Below, in pieces: positions 23,061-35,490 of a stretch of DNA of 64,000 bases (the stretch's first letter is position 1; each line of letters starts with the position of its first letter). The position numbers were made by a program, and so were the translations under genes. Source of the stretch: Chinchilla lanigera. Its lineage: Eukaryota; Chordata; Mammalia; Rodentia; Chinchillidae. The stretch lies in contig NW_004955426.1 of the NCBI RefSeq assembly GCF_000276665.1, forward strand, positions 23,138,751 to 23,202,750, written 5' to 3'. The notes under the pieces were generated by a model. The model did not search any database and was not told the origin of the DNA. It was given only the letters and a program-made list of their open reading frames with translations.

Positions 23061-23890
23061 AAGATTGTTCGCCAGGGTTCCATTCTTGACTAACATCTCA
23101 ACACTTCCTTTCTCACTTTGCTAGGTGACTTCATCCACTCCTATGACTTCAGGTATGGTATTTTGGTTGGGAGTTTCCAAATGCATATCTCTAGCCTCAA
23201 CTCCAAACCTATAAGTGTGCCTACAGATCCCTTGTGACTCTAAAAGTCAGCATGCTCCAAATTGATGCTATGTTTCTCTCCTCCACCCTGACACTCCTTG
23301 CTGGAGAGTAATGCCACCCTTCACCCAGTCATCCAAGCCAGGAGATGCATAATCACCTTTGCTTCATTCACCTTCTCTATCTGTAAGTCAACTTTGCCTC
23401 TAATTATTGGTGAATTTGCTTACTTTTCCTTCTCCAGAGAATTTCTTGGTCATCTTTTATCATCTCTTACCTGGATATTCCAGTAATTCCCTAACCAGTC
23501 ATGTATTCCAGTTTCACAACCTTACACTCAGCCCTGAATGCCATTCTATCATTTTCTTTCTGAAGCGAGAAGCGGGGGATTTCACTCCATGGTTTGATGA
23601 CTTCTCATTGCCTACTACCAGATACTACTTAATCACAAGGCTTCACACACAATTCTGTTCCTGATGGGGCTGTCTCTGCCTCTGCCTAGGCTTGTTTGTA
23701 GACTTTTCCTTAGCAGGACCTCATGCTTCAGCTGCAATTAATGACAAGCTCCCGAACAGACCATCATGTTTCATAATTCTAAGCCTTTGTGCCTTTGTGC
23801 CCAATTCTTGGGCTGCCTCTTCCCTATTTTGTAAATTCTGAGCTCCTCTGGGGCAGGGACTTTGTCCTATTATTTCCCTCTCCTTGGCAG
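23061..23890 (+). repeat. Ancient LINE (L2-type), ~0.8 kb
   Basis: Successive traces include TAGGTGACTTCATCCACTCC, ATATCTCTAGCCTCAACTCC, CCCAGTCATCCAAGCCAGGA, CTTACCTGGATATTCCAGTA, CACTCAGCCCTGAATGCCAT and GAGCTCCTCTGGGGCAGGGA. These are in the order of a widespread L2-type LINE running to its 3' end. Confidence 0.6.
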
Positions 23891-23897
23891 CAAGGAT

Positions 23898-24065
23898 AGT
23901 GCTTCTCAAACTGTGCTCTTTAAACTCTTAGTCCTAGGAGTTATTGAAAGTTATTCCTCAAAGGAGACTCTATGATCAAATATATTTGGGGGAAATTGCA
24001 GATTCACAGTTCACAGGAGCTCAGAGAAGTCTTTTAGCAGAAATCTCTTTCATCTGATTTAACTC
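23898..24065 (+). mobile_element. hAT-Charlie-like fragment
   Basis: GTGCTTCTCAAACTGTGCTC and CTCTATGATCAAATATATTT, GGGGGAAATTGCAG resemble an old Charlie/MER1-group element start. The right end is eroded. Confidence 0.45.
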
Positions 24066-24762
24066 TTCTGCACAACCCCAGGTCAAAGCAAATTCTTAGG
24101 ATACATGTGCAAGAGGCAAAGGGAGATGTGCCCAGGCAAAGGATGATGTGGGAAATCAGAGAAAGGGCTGAGCCAGGCCCCAGAGGCTGAGAAAGTACTT
24201 AGGGAGAAATTTTTCCCCATCATTCACAATAGGATAACCTGCCAATTAAACCCCCAGAAGGTAAACTCCCTGATATCCCAATACCGCCAGGAACTAAAAT
24301 TCAAAACCTGCCAGTGAGTATCAAAGCATTTTACAATGCAGAGGTCCAGTCTTCCGGGATGCTCTCTTCTCAGACTCACTCCGTGGTCAGACTCAACTTT
24401 AAACGGGCTTTCCCCACCTGTGAGCCACATCCCTCAACTCACTTGACACAATACACTTATTATCCCATTACTGCTGTAGTTTCTTCTGTAAAGATCTCTG
24501 GTCACAAAGCTTTTGGATGGTCACATACGCTAGTCTGCAGCAAATAGTGAGTACTCAGCATGTGTTTATTGAAATCAGTCAACTCAAGCACAATTGCATA
24601 CTGACTGTTTGCACTGAAGCTACAGAAATGAAAACTCAAGAACCCAGAGCCTGACCTCAGACCCTTAAAGCCCTGGGGAGCATTTCCTCCAGCTGCTATT
24701 CCTTCACTTCTTCTATCCAGAAAAAAGTGAATTAACTAGTTTCCATTCAACTGACAGACCCT
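24066..24762. other. Unique stretch
   Basis: No gene or repeat recognised. Confidence 0.4.
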
Positions 24763-25145
24763 ATTATGGTTTCGACCTAAAATGTGCCCCCAAAGACTCA
24801 CATATTCAGAAGGTGGTTGAATCTTTGGGGCACTACTTACCAATGAATTAGCTCACTGGTGTGTTTGCAGCTGACTTGCTGTTAGGAGCTGGGGTCTGGT
24901 TAGAGGTGGGTCATGGTAGAGGGGGGCGACCTGAAGGTTCTGTCTACCTTACCTGTTCCTGCCTTGTCTCTCTGCTTCTTGCCATGGGTTGAGCATCTTT
25001 TCCTCTTCTATTCCCCTTTGCCATCCTATTTCTGCCTTGGAACTGGTCAAACATGAGCTAAAGCTGTGAGTTGAAGTAAACCTGTCTTTTAAGGTGCACA
25101 CACTGGATTTTTTTCTCTCAGCCATAGGAAAACGACCAAGACCCA
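24763..25145 (+). repeat. MaLR (ORR1-like) solo LTR
   Basis: TATTATGGTTTCGACCTAAA, ATGTGCCCCCAAAGACTCAC, TGCTGTTAGGAGCTGGGGTC and CTGTGAGTTGAAGTAAACCT follow the ORR1 layout, ending near GAAAACGACCAAGAC. The AATAAA site has decayed to AAGTAAA. Confidence 0.75.
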
Positions 25146-25284
25146 TAGACAGGAGAAGAGAACAAGGCGGCATCTCTGACTTGGATATCCAGCACACTCC
25201 TTCAGAGAAATCCAACTGTTCTAAAGAGCTTAGGGTACATCACCTGTTCTGCTCAGAAGCTACATCATGTAAGGGCTAAGAGCC

Positions 25285-25410
25285 AGTGCTGGATCTATAA
25301 ACAGCTGGAATACTGGCTTCCCTCCTTGTAGGCTTTACAACTATGGGCAAATTATTTGATTTCCCTGTGCCGTGGTTTTCTCATTTGTAAAATGAGGGTG
25401 ATAACTTGAG
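25285..25410 (+). repeat. MIR SINE
   Basis: TATGGGCAAATTATTTGATT, TCCCTGTGCCGTGGTTTTCT and CATTTGTAAAATGAGGGTGA match the MIR core and 3' part. Confidence 0.8.
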
Positions 25411-25924
25411 GATAATGGGACAATGGGGTCCGCACACCAAAGCTAACTCATCTTGATCATCAAATATTTAAGCTGGAGTTTCCAAAGATGACCTTTTTCC
25501 TCCTCTTCAGTTAATAGACAATTCAAGTAATGCCAGGAGAGGACCAGAAGGTTTCCCTAAATCTCACTGCAAGCCAGTGATTGGACCAGGATTATCTGAA
25601 GACAGCCAAGTTTAGGTCCATAGAGTGATCTGCAGGAGGACAAGTGTCATAAGCTTGGAATAAATTTAGAGATGATTATGGTGATGCATACATAATGTTT
25701 CCTCAGCCCACTGCCCAAAGTATGGGATTGTGCATGAATTATACCTCTATCTTCTATCTCTTGAGAGGAACTCTTCTTTCAGAAATGATGCATGCACTTA
25801 CACTTTTAAAGAAACATAAATGAGATCATACTTTCATAGTAGTATACCCTTCACCGTTCATATTCTCAATGAACAGATGATAAAAAATGGCATAGAGAGA
25901 AAGATAGTGAGAGAATGAGGCAAC

Positions 25925-25925
<1 letters not shown>
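25411..25925. other. Unique stretch
   Basis: No gene or repeat recognised. Confidence 0.4.

Positions 25926-25926
<1 letters not shown>

Positions 25927-25959
<33 letters not shown>
25927..25959. repeat. (GA)n microsatellite
   Basis: About 16 uninterrupted GA units. Confidence 0.95.
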
Positions 25960-25960
<1 letters not shown>

Positions 25961-26193
25961 CACACGAATCTCCTCCTGGATGTCTTCCTAAGTGTCTGTC
26001 AGCTCCATTTGGCTGAATTTCTATTCAGTATTATTATTGAAGTCTTATTGTTAAGAACATGTTCTTTAGATTTCTTGCTTATTCCTAAGCTGCTGAAAAA
26101 AGTACACATGTGAGTGTGTGTTGTGCTATGCTCTGTGTATGTATGTGTGTGTGCATTTTCTATTTGCTCTTCTGACTTTCAGCTTCCCTGACT

Positions 26194-26387
26194 TAAAAAA
26201 AGAGAAAGAAGAAAGAAAGAAAGAAAGAAGAAAGAAAGAAGAAAGGAAAGAAAGAAAGAAGAAAGAAAAGAAAAGAAAGAAAGAAAGAAGAAAGAAAAGA
26301 AAGAAAAGAAAGAAAAGAAAGAAAAGAAAGAAAAGAAAAGAAAGAAAAGAAAAGAAAGAAAAGAAAGAAAAGAAAGAAAAGAAAGAA

Positions 26388-26443
<56 letters not shown>

Positions 26444-26452
26444 AAAAGAAAA
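26194..26452. repeat. 259-bp homopurine (GAAA)n tract
   Basis: Every base on the plus strand is A or G, arranged as GAAA/GAAAA units with a pure GAAA run at the right. It is mirror-symmetric in large part and so can form intramolecular triplex (H-DNA). Long Lys/Glu/Arg frames through it are artefacts. Confidence 0.97.
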
Positions 26453-26935
26453 CCAAGCTGGTCTAAAAGCAGCCTATTTGCAACCTGATACAAGACCTGG
26501 AATACCACCAACTAACTTGGGTGTAAGGTTCTCTGCCCATATTTCAACAATTTTTCCAAGTAGCAATTGGTGTATTTCCACTGAGTCACTTGATGCTGAA
26601 TTAATGGTACATTTCCTAAACTATCGAAAGAACAGTAGCCAAGTGGTAGTTATATGTGTCAGTAGGGGAAATGGGAGCATATGGAGTTCACATTCTGAAG
26701 CACAAGCACCACTTAATATTCTTTATATTTAGCCATATGCACTTTTAAGGTTGGAAATGGGTAATGCAGTGTTCTCATAACTGATAGTTTTTATCAAGAC
26801 TGATGTTTGATGGACTAGACAACCTCTGAATTTCTACTTTAAAATTTATAATTCTCTGTAGAAAGAAGTCATGAATTACATGAACCAACTCTAGAAATTA
26901 AACTAAAGAATTTACTGTACAAATGTTATTTTGGT

Positions 26936-27031
26936 ATTTTTTTGTTTGTTTTTCGTTTGGTACTGGGAATCAAACTCAGAACCTCGCGTTTGCCAGAAGG
27001 TGCTTGTGCTGCTGAGCAATATCCCCAGCCT
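26936..27031 (-). repeat. ID-type SINE, antisense
   Basis: T-rich start, then GGTACTGGGAATCAAACTCA, GAACCTCGCGTTTGCCAG, GCTGAGCAATATCCCCAGCC. This is a diverged copy read as its reverse complement. Confidence 0.9.
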
Positions 27032-29396
27032 GCTACAACCATATTATCTATTGTTTTAGCAAATGCCACAACTCTTTTGTCAGTGTAGAAGTACTCAGTG
27101 TCTTTCTGTAGGAGAATATGATGAAGGGGCGCAGAGGAGATGCTGGTGCCTTCCAAGCCTAAATGATAGAATTATGTGATTTAAATTGTGGACTCAGGAC
27201 TAATCTCATAGGCTTTTGAAATTTCACTTTTTCATCCTTTCCCACCTCCCTTTCCTCTCTTATCTAAGGAGGGAGAGTGAGGTAGATAAATGCGACTAGA
27301 TTTATGAGAATGGAAGGAAATACAGTAATGCTTGTAAGGTCCTATCTTAATATCTATGAATAATGAAACATTAATTATAGTTTAAGTAAAGGTTGAGATT
27401 CCAAAGCAAAGCTGCTCTTCTTTCCTCCCTTGATGAATAGCCCACTCTGTTAAACTGAAAGCGTTCTTCTTGTTGGCTATTTTCAATAGTCCGGTCCAAA
27501 CAGGACCCTTCAATTCCTCAAAAGTGGCTTTTAAGTCCCCTCCTAATCTTCTGCCTCCACCCTACATTCATTTCCTGCAGCTTTAGGCCAAGTCTATCTC
27601 TATCTTCCCTCTTCGTGATGGCTCGCAGCTGTGCTCTGCCTCCTGGCTGCCTAGCCTTGTTTCTTCATCCAGAGCCTTGGTGTAAGCACTGAGGTCTTTC
27701 CTGCCAACCCCTGCAGGGGCACAGCCATAGTTACTACCTTTAGAGCTTTGCTTGCTGCCTGAGCCAAAATCCCCCTCTCAGATTCATGGCACTTAACATT
27801 AAAAAAATATATTTAAAATACAGACATACAGAGTTCAAATTAAATTGGCCTGGGATAGGGCCTGGGTGATATTTTAAAAAGACTGTCCAGAGAATACTAT
27901 TGTGTAGCCAGAACTAATAATCCCCTAGACTGGCCATCTGTTCAACAGGGAGTGAGGAGGGAATGAGAACAGAGCTCCCCAAAGAACTGGGGGAAATTAT
28001 TCTTTCAGGATCTTTTTCATATAAACACACAACCTTCCAACAGTAGAGCAGTCTTCTAATTGTGTAGTCAGACTATGTTGTCCGAGCTCTTTGTGAAAGT
28101 TTTCTCTATATCTTAAACTGGATTATTTTGAATAATATGGAATTTTTAATATTTACCAAAACAGAAAAAAGGGCAAATCAAAAATTAGAAGTCATCCTCA
28201 TAGTTAAGCTATATTTAAGTGATCCTCATAATTAAAGTGCTTCTTTTCTCTTTTAGAATGATAAAATAATCATAAATTACATATCTGAGATAAGTTAGGA
28301 CTTCTGAAAAATAATAAGACAGTACCATAAATCATCAACATTATCTCCATGAAATATGACCACTCTAATTCTGTATATTTCATACATGTTTCAATACAAT
28401 AGACTCTTTAGAAGGCAAATTAATTTAGCTTTATCCTTGTAATCATTTCCCTGTTTCTACTGATGAAACAAAACTATTTTTTAATATTCAGGAAGCTTAA
28501 ATTCTCTGTAACACAAGTAAATCACATATAATGTCTATTTCTTCCTTTTTCTATTCTTTAGACTTACACTTAGCATTCTGTAGCAATTATTGAATTGCAA
28601 TTTGAGCAGCTGAAATTCTAACCCAGCTCTAATACTGCTTTCTAAAGTCAAAGTAATTTTTTTAGACTGCTTCTTCATCCATAAATTGATCATCTCACCA
28701 GGTAATATTTAGGATACATGCTACTTAGAAAATAATAGGAAGACAGACTACCAGTTTGATAACCCCTAATAAAATGAAGCACCTGGTTTTATGTCCTGAC
28801 ATACAGTAGGGAAACATGTTACATAACAAACCTATGGATAGCTAGTTAGCGAAATAGAGAGATAGATAGAAAGGGAACATGTTACATAACTACAGAGACA
28901 TTATACAACAAAATATATTATGTAACAAGTTCTCTGTCTATCTTAACATTAATACTATGGAGGACTTAAAGAAATAACAATTCTATCTCCATCTGTACTA
29001 TTAAAATATTTATCATGTAGTTGAGGATATAAATACGTAGATAAAGCATTCAGAATTGCCAGCTAGTATTTAATGAAGACAATGAACATTTATTGGACAC
29101 CTATTAAATGGGTTGGCTCATAACCTAAAGAATATTGTATATAACTGTGCTGATAAGTCTATGGAAAATTGGAACTATTTCCTATGTGTAAGCTATAGTA
29201 ACACATTAAAATTTCAGTTAGAGGTTTAGCTGTAATGTACTGCTTTTCTAAAGAGGGTCTCCAAATTTTCTAAGCTTAGGCCTCACAACACTTAGTATTG
29301 CCCTAGTGTGGAAGACCCAGGGATAGTACATAAAACCTACAATGGTCTAACTTCCTGGAGTTGCCAATTTGCTGGTGGGGACTATACTATTTCAGT
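27032..29396. other. 2.4-kb unique AT-rich stretch
   Basis: No gene was found. Two 17-19 bp direct copies of GGGAACATGTTACATAAC-type sequence lie at 28809 and 28873, separated by a GATA-rich segment. A GC-richer pyrimidine block at 27.4-27.8 kb is not assigned. Confidence 0.4.
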
Positions 29397-29420
29397 GCTG
29401 TGGAAGCTAGCTTCCACAGC
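29397..29420. repeat. Perfect 24-bp palindrome
   Basis: The arm GCTGTGGAAGCT is followed at once by its exact reverse complement. With a 2-nt bulge the stem extends by TTCAG/CTGAA outside. Confidence 0.95.
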
Positions 29421-29904
29421 TGAAGTTGTGGAATATCATTTTCATTTAAGAAAAGATTTAATTGTTCAAAGGAGTTTCTTGGCCAGTTCATACGTTCTAT
29501 AACCACAGGCATGGTGACAATACAGTATTGTACCGGAGGGGGATAAAGTCCAGGTCAAGGCTAAGGAAATGGAGTTCAGCCATGAGGACCACTCAGCACC
29601 AGAACACCTTGAGGGCAACCGGCTGCATAGACTGATCTAGACAACCAAGAGGACAACTGGTTCAGCCAAGAAGTTTGAAAAAAGGGAGAAAGAAAAATGG
29701 GATGAGGAGAATCACTGTATAAATTGGAAGGCCCAGTGCAAAGTAAAAATATGAGCCCCTTCTCCAACAATATTGAAAATTTTAAAGGAATAACAACAGA
29801 GCATAAAATAAGTAGCAGGTTCCTTGTATGTAAGCAAGGAGCCCTGCCTCCACAGGTCACATGACCATGAGGTTAGCTATTGAGAGGAAAGAAAATACAG
29901 GGAA

Positions 29905-30030
29905 AAGGTGCTCACATTTATTGGGTATCTATTTTATTATACACTTGGCAAAACACATTCGTTTTACCTTTATAACAACCTACAAGAGAAATAGTATCAT
30001 TTCACTCGTGAGAAATGGGTCGGCCAAAGC
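29905..30030 (-). repeat. MIR SINE, antisense
   Basis: TTATTGGGTATCTATTTTAT, TACACTTGGCAAAACACATT, TTTATAACAACCTACAAGAG and ACTCGTGAGAAATGGG are decayed reversed MIR 3' segments in order. Confidence 0.55.
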
Positions 30031-31260
30031 TCAGGATATTTAGACAATGTAGGTCCTATATTTGTGTATGCTGACATGGTATGTGTGGGGGAGATTTTGC
30101 CCAAGTAATGGTCAAAACAAGGAACATTGCTTCTATCATTAAGCTCATTTAACAAAGCCAAGATGCAAAATGGTTTTATTGCTGTTATTATGAACCACAG
30201 TGAGGGGATGAATAGGCGACTGAAAACACCATTGTCCTTTACCATTTCCTTGAACCAGTTAGCTCTGAGCTGCAGCGGGGAGATGTCATTCCAACATAAG
30301 CAATCACATTTGGAAGCTTCCAGATTCCTCTTGCATCTAACTATTCTGGTTGGCACAGGGTTAAATAACTACTGCTTTATTTGCAATTTATTTATATTAA
30401 AAGTGAAATGTCAAGTTCACACAGGGTGAAGTGAAGTGCTCTGTATCAACAGGCAAACAAACACAAGTGTTCACTGCCAGAAATATCCAAACAAACCAAC
30501 TGGAGACAAGAAATATCTACTTAGCTCTAACTCTATAGTTCTTGTACATGGCCTGCTCAGTAAGTGCAAGGAAATCCTGATGTTCAAGATGAAACTCAAT
30601 CAAATATGAACTTAATGAATGCTGCTCTTTAGCAGTCACCAATTTAAGAAAGATTTTCCACTTACCTGGCTAATTTGAGCATTGTGGACACTCATAAACT
30701 GAAGTTAAAAGATATTCTGGTGAGAGACCAGAATTTTCTGGTATTTTGCTAACAATCTTCAGAGTCACTTGCATGTTCTCATATTTTTCACTCATGCTTG
30801 CCTTTTTTATGTACATCTTTAAATCATGACCAGGAATCCTTTGGTGAAAAATAATTTTCTTGAACATCAGTATCATCACACATGCTTGTACATGAGCTTC
30901 AAATAGCTAGATGTCCAAGCAAAAAGAGTAGCATGGTCGTGGCACATACCTAGATTCTAGAGATGACAGGTATGTGGCTTGGAAAGTACATGTGGATGTG
31001 GCATTATTGATTATCACCAAGGAGAAAGTCTTAGGCCAAGACAGAGAACGGGAGTTGAGCCCACACTGCCATTGCACCTGTGCCAACTTGGTGGCCTTGG
31101 AAACTGGTGGAACAAGTTTGGTGCCTTCTTTGATCTATGCACTGAAACTCGGAGCTCTCATTGGAGGGAGAGCTTATGGGATATGCATTCTAGATCTTTT
31201 CCAAGAGGTGAGGAAATGGAAACTGGCATCTTTTCTTGCTCCTGTTCTACTGTGTATTTA
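30031..31260. other. Unique stretch
   Basis: No gene or repeat recognised. Reading frames of about 100 codons exist on both strands and overlap, with no splice-site support. Confidence 0.4.
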
Positions 31261-31308
31261 AAAAGGAGGAGGAGGAGGAGGAGGAGGAAGAAGAGGAGGA
31301 GGAGGAGC
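31261..31308. repeat. (GGA)n microsatellite
   Basis: About 48 bp of GGA/GAA units, homopurine on the plus strand. Confidence 0.95.
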
Positions 31309-31768
31309 TGGAAAGCCTGACAGTTACATTTTGTACATTAGGAAAAGTTCTCCTTTAGTACAGAAACAGCATATCTGATATATTTAGTGAACACAAGGGC
31401 CATTAGTTTAGCTTATTATCACAGCCTGATGGATAACCATAGTGTGTTCTGACCCACATCGTAAATAAGCTACAGTGAAATCTTGTTCCTCATTCCAGAG
31501 GTAGGGACAGTCCTGCATTTCTTAAGCAAATGGAATAAAACCACTATGTAAACAAAGCGCATACTTATTCCAGTAAATCTGGAGTAAATTTATTAGAATA
31601 TATATAGTGTTGTGTCAGTTTGCTGATTTATATTCATGAAAGAAATCAATAGAATATTTTTTATTCATCCTGTAAATATCCTTCTCATGTGTATTGATGA
31701 CAGTGACATTCATTTATTTATTTAGTTATGCCATTAACAGGGGCTAAGGACACATTCTTTCTCTGAAC

Positions 31769-31855
31769 TTTTTAGTTTTTTGGTGCTGGGGACTGAACTC
31801 AGGGCTACATGTATACTAGGCGAGTACTTTGCCCTTAGGCTACATCACAACCCCT
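31769..31855 (-). repeat. Diverged tRNA-derived SINE, antisense
   Basis: TTTTTTGGTGCTGGGGACTG, AACTCAGGGCTACATG, CTTAGGCTACATCACAACCC is the reversed ID-type body with many substitutions. Confidence 0.75.
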
Positions 31856-31999
31856 GAATCGTTTCAACTTTTGCAAATCTGAAAAAAGTATTTGTTTCAC
31901 CTTAATTTTAGAAAAATAAATTTGCTATTGACAATTTTATTTTTCAGAAAATTAAAATGCTGCTTTACTATCCTTTTGTTTATATTTTTTTTCCAGCAA

Positions 32000-33120
32000 G
32001 AATCTATGACATTCTTATTAGTGTGTCTTTTTCACTGATTGTGTTTAAGATTTTCTCATTGTCACTGGTTTGAGTAATTTAATTACGAATTGCCCAGAGT
32101 GGTTTTTATTATTGTCTTGTGCTTAGAGTTCTTTGAGTTTCTTGGATCTGGGGGTGTATAATGGTCATCAAATGAAGTACTGTATTTTGGCTGTTTTTTC
32201 TTCAATATTTTTTGAGTTTTGGCTTGGTTGGATTGATTTTGCTATACCTGTTTTCCTTCTTCCTGGTTCTTTTTTATTGGATGGCACCCATTGTAAATTA
32301 TATTTTGTTGGAAGCTAAATATTTTTCAGCTTTTGCGGGGGTAGAGTAATCTAGACACAGTTATTTTGAATATGGTTTTAAGGTTCGGGTGGGAAGGGAA
32401 TGACATTCCATGTTAAATAATAAAGACTATTCACCTCTATTGAGATAAGACCTATCTGTGTATTCTATCCAATTGCTATGAATCATTAGGATTTGCTGGG
32501 CATGGTGGTACATGCCTGTGATTCCAGCATTTGGGAAGCTGAGGCAGGAGCGTCACCACAAGTTCAAGGCCAGTTTAGGCTAGTGAGTTCAAGGCTAACC
32601 TGGACTACAGAGCAAGACCCTGTCTCAAAAAACAACCCCCCTAAAAAAAGCATGAGGATTTTTAGCCTATACTGTGAGAATACCACTGTTTCTGGCTCTG
32701 TGTGAAAGTCTACCACCTTCTCTCTTCTTGGGTTATTCTTTCCTTGGTTTCCAGTAGCTCCTCCCATGCTTATTAAACATTTTCTCCAAGGAGTATTATC
32801 TGTGTGGCTCTCTCTCCACTCCAGTATTCTGTCCTAAGAGTAGCCACCTTCTTCTCACTCTTCTCTCAGCACTACGTCCTTTACTCAAGGCTTGCTCTGG
32901 CTTTCCCCTCCCTCACCATGGCCTGCAGATGGTCTCAAAGCAGTGAGCTGGAATGATTATAAGACTCACCTTGTTTGTTTGCTGTCTTGCAGAGATTGCT
33001 GTCCTTCATTGCCTTATTTCAGTATTTTGGACACTATTTTAAAGTTTAGGGTTATTTCAAGATTGAAGGTAATTCTGGTGCTGCTACTCTTTCTTGGCTG
33101 GAGGCAGAAGCCTGATCTAT
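32000..33120. mobile_element. Ancient L1 fragment split by a B1
   Basis: GTGCTTAGAGTTCTTTGAGT, TTCTTGGATCTGGGGGTGTA, TTTTTTCTTCAATATTTTTT, GGCCTGCAGATGGTCTCAAA and CTTGGCTGGAGGCAGAAGCC recall a conserved non-coding block of mammalian-wide L1. Orientation relative to the L1 is not certain. The B1 at 32495 divides it. Confidence 0.5.
32495..32650 (+). repeat. B1 SINE with internal duplication and target duplications
   Basis: GCTGGGCATGGTGGTACATG to AGACCCTGTCTCAAAA. GAGTTCAAGGC is present twice about 27 bp apart, a lineage-type internal duplication. Flanks CATTAGGATTT (32484-32494) and CATGAGGATTT (32651-32661) match at 10 of 11 bases. Confidence 0.95.
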
Positions 33121-34374
33121 GGGCAAAACCTTTTGAGTGGACATCAGTAACACTGCTGAAGTGACAGGCCAAATGTTTAAACTTTTCTCTCTTTACAGTG
33201 AATAGGAATAAAATAGAAGCCCTAGTGTGTATGGAGATAGGCCAGGGAAAAGGGAGGGGAAGATTTGGTTTTTTTCTCCAAGTTTAGAAATTGACTTTCA
33301 CACCCCCAAATACATGTTATTTTTCGAAAAATCATCTTTTACCTTTTCTGTGGATTTCTAACATAGTCTATCCACCCGTGGCCTTGAGGTTCTCAGATCT
33401 TTTGCTTAGAATTTGTAGCTAAGGCGAGACTCTGGCATCAGTCTCAGATGACAATCTTTCTTGGCTCATATGTATGAGGTTAAATTCAGAGGCTGACTCA
33501 TCTCTGGTAGTGAAACCAAACCATTTGGTCCTGTGCACCAGTGGCCATTAACATCTCAATGGTGTCTCCATATAAATCTTACCTTCTAGCTGTGAAAAGA
33601 ATACTGATTAGTTTGTTCCAGAATCCAATTACATTTCTCTCTTCTCCTACTACTTTTTAATGCAGTGATGCTGATGTGAATTTTAATCGTGATTTATTAT
33701 AATAGTATTCCTGTACCTTCTCACTAGGTAATATCTTTCTGAGGTCAAAGTGCACTGAAAACTGCCTTGCCCATAATTTTCATTCTTTTCCATTTCCTGT
33801 TGTAATATTCATAGTCTTCTACTTTTAATCATATTTAGCTGTACCATATTCTCAGGCTGACTTACTGCACTCTTAATGTCAGACTTCACATAGCACATAT
33901 TTCCTGGAAAGACTATTGTTTATTAGCCAGTAAGAACAGGAAATGTTCGTGTCAGTACTCTGAGAACCATCATCTCCTATGTCCAGAAAAAGAGAGGGTT
34001 CATACCAAGTTATGTAACCCAGAAAGTTCATCAAATTCTGCAGGCAGGCCAGGGGACAGTATCAGTTTAAAAACAGCTTGGACATTTCTGAAGGGGTGAA
34101 AGAACCTTGATAAGCACATCTATATTAAATATTTTTTCTGTCCTGGAATTTGTTATGAATGCTGACATTTGTGTTCATAATACACTGCTTCCACAATCTA
34201 TACAGATAAGTACCAAATAATTACCAGAAAAATAGTGCTGTAGTGTGGGAAATGGCACTTTGCCAGTCCAAAGGGGCCAGTGCGCATTCCCCAGCTTCTA
34301 CCAGAGGAGAAAGGCAATTGTAAGTGTTGAGGCAAGAGGAAGCATCTTGGAGCTCCTGGAATTTGAGGCTATTT
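33121..34374. other. Unique stretch
   Basis: No gene or repeat recognised. Confidence 0.4.
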
Positions 34375-34525
34375 TTATTGCTGTGGTTAGGAGTACAAAT
34401 TTTGGAACCTGATTGCCCTGGTTCAAACCTCATGCCTACAACTTTCTAGTTGTGTGAATTTGGGCAAATTATTCAATCTTGGGCAAATGACTCAACTTGT
34501 CTCTGCCTTTAGAGACTTAAGTAGG
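34375..34525 (+). repeat. MIR SINE
   Basis: TGTGGTTAGGAGTACAAATT, CCTGGTTCAAACCTCATGCC, TAGTTGTGTGAATTTGGGCA follow the MIR 5' and core regions; a short TTGGGCAAAT segment is repeated inside. Confidence 0.8.
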
Positions 34526-34820
34526 TGTTAGGTTAAATCTGTGTTATCCAATATGGTAGCCACTAGGCACAGGTAACTGTCAGGTGCTTCAAGTGTGGCT
34601 AATGAGACAGAAAAATTGAATTTTAATGTTTATTTCATTTTTCTTTAATTGTTGATTCAGTTATAGTAATAATTTTAAATAGGTTTGAGTATTTAAGAGT
34701 GTGAATTTATTAATTCAACTGTAAATTTCATGCAGTCTAAACATAGATCAAGTATTCCTGACTAAAGCTTAGCATCCAGATTTTGATGATGGAGAAATGT
34801 CAGCAAAATATCTTACTCAT

Positions 34821-34844
34821 TTAAAAAAAAAAAAAAAAATATAC

Positions 34845-34875
<31 letters not shown>
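34821..34875. repeat. Poly-A and (TA)n microsatellite
   Basis: A run of about 17 A is followed by ~35 bp of TA/TATG repeats that abut the tail side of the antisense ID SINE. Confidence 0.95.
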
Positions 34876-34876
<1 letters not shown>

Positions 34877-34965
34877 TTTTGGTTTTTCTCTGGTACCGGG
34901 AACCAAACTCACGACCTTGCGCTTGCCAGGCAGGTGCTTTGCCACTGAGCTAAATCCCCAGCCCC
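34876..34965 (-). repeat. ID-type SINE, near-consensus
   Basis: GGTTTTTCTCTGGTACCGGG, AACCAAACTCACGACCTTGC, GCTTGCCAGGCAGGTGCTTT, then GAGCTAAATCCCCAGCCCC. Very close to the copy at 45.7 kb, so relatively young. Confidence 0.95.
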
Positions 34966-35490
34966 CTAAAAATATTAATTATATCTTAAATGATAATATT
35001 TTGGATATTTTGAGTAAAGTAAAATATATTGAAAATATTTTCACTTTTTTCTTTTCAAAATATGGCTACTAGAAAATTTAAAATCAGATGTGTGGCTTAC
35101 ATCATATTGGCCAACACTGAACTAGATTATTTGTGTGCTAACATGTCTGGGCTTTATCCTCAGAACAATGGGAAGCAAAGGGGAAGAAAGAGGACCTGAT
35201 TTACTTATTGCCTGTTACATGTTTATATTATATAACAGGAAATTTATGTTGACAGCTGTGCCTGAAATAAATTGAGGGGAAGAAGACAAGAGCTAAGAAG
35301 ATCAAATAGTTATAAAAATATAGATAAGAAAAATCATGGTCTGAATTATGAAATGTTGTATGTGTGGAGAAAGTGGAGTCCCTCAGTAAAACAGGATAAA
35401 GGAGTTCATGATGATGTCTGGGCATGAGGTGTGGGGAACTGGGTGGATTTCCTGTGAAGGAGTATGAGAAGTAGAATGTAATTTAAGGAC

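Larger units (their letters stand above)
34539..35119. mobile_element. hAT-like DNA transposon with terminal inverted repeats
   Basis: The left end CTGTGTTATCCAATATGG and the reverse complement of the right end (CAGTGTTGGCCAATATGA) match over most positions. Sub-terminal GTAGCCACTAGG and TGGCTACTAG are also inverted. A poly-A/(TA)n run and an ID SINE (34821-34965) interrupt it. Exact family not assigned. Confidence 0.6.

Noticed and set aside
26118..26732. A 204-codon open frame rich in Lys, Glu and Arg
   Set aside because: It is a reading of the GAAA tract; the flanks have no codon or family signal and the complementary strand is equally open.
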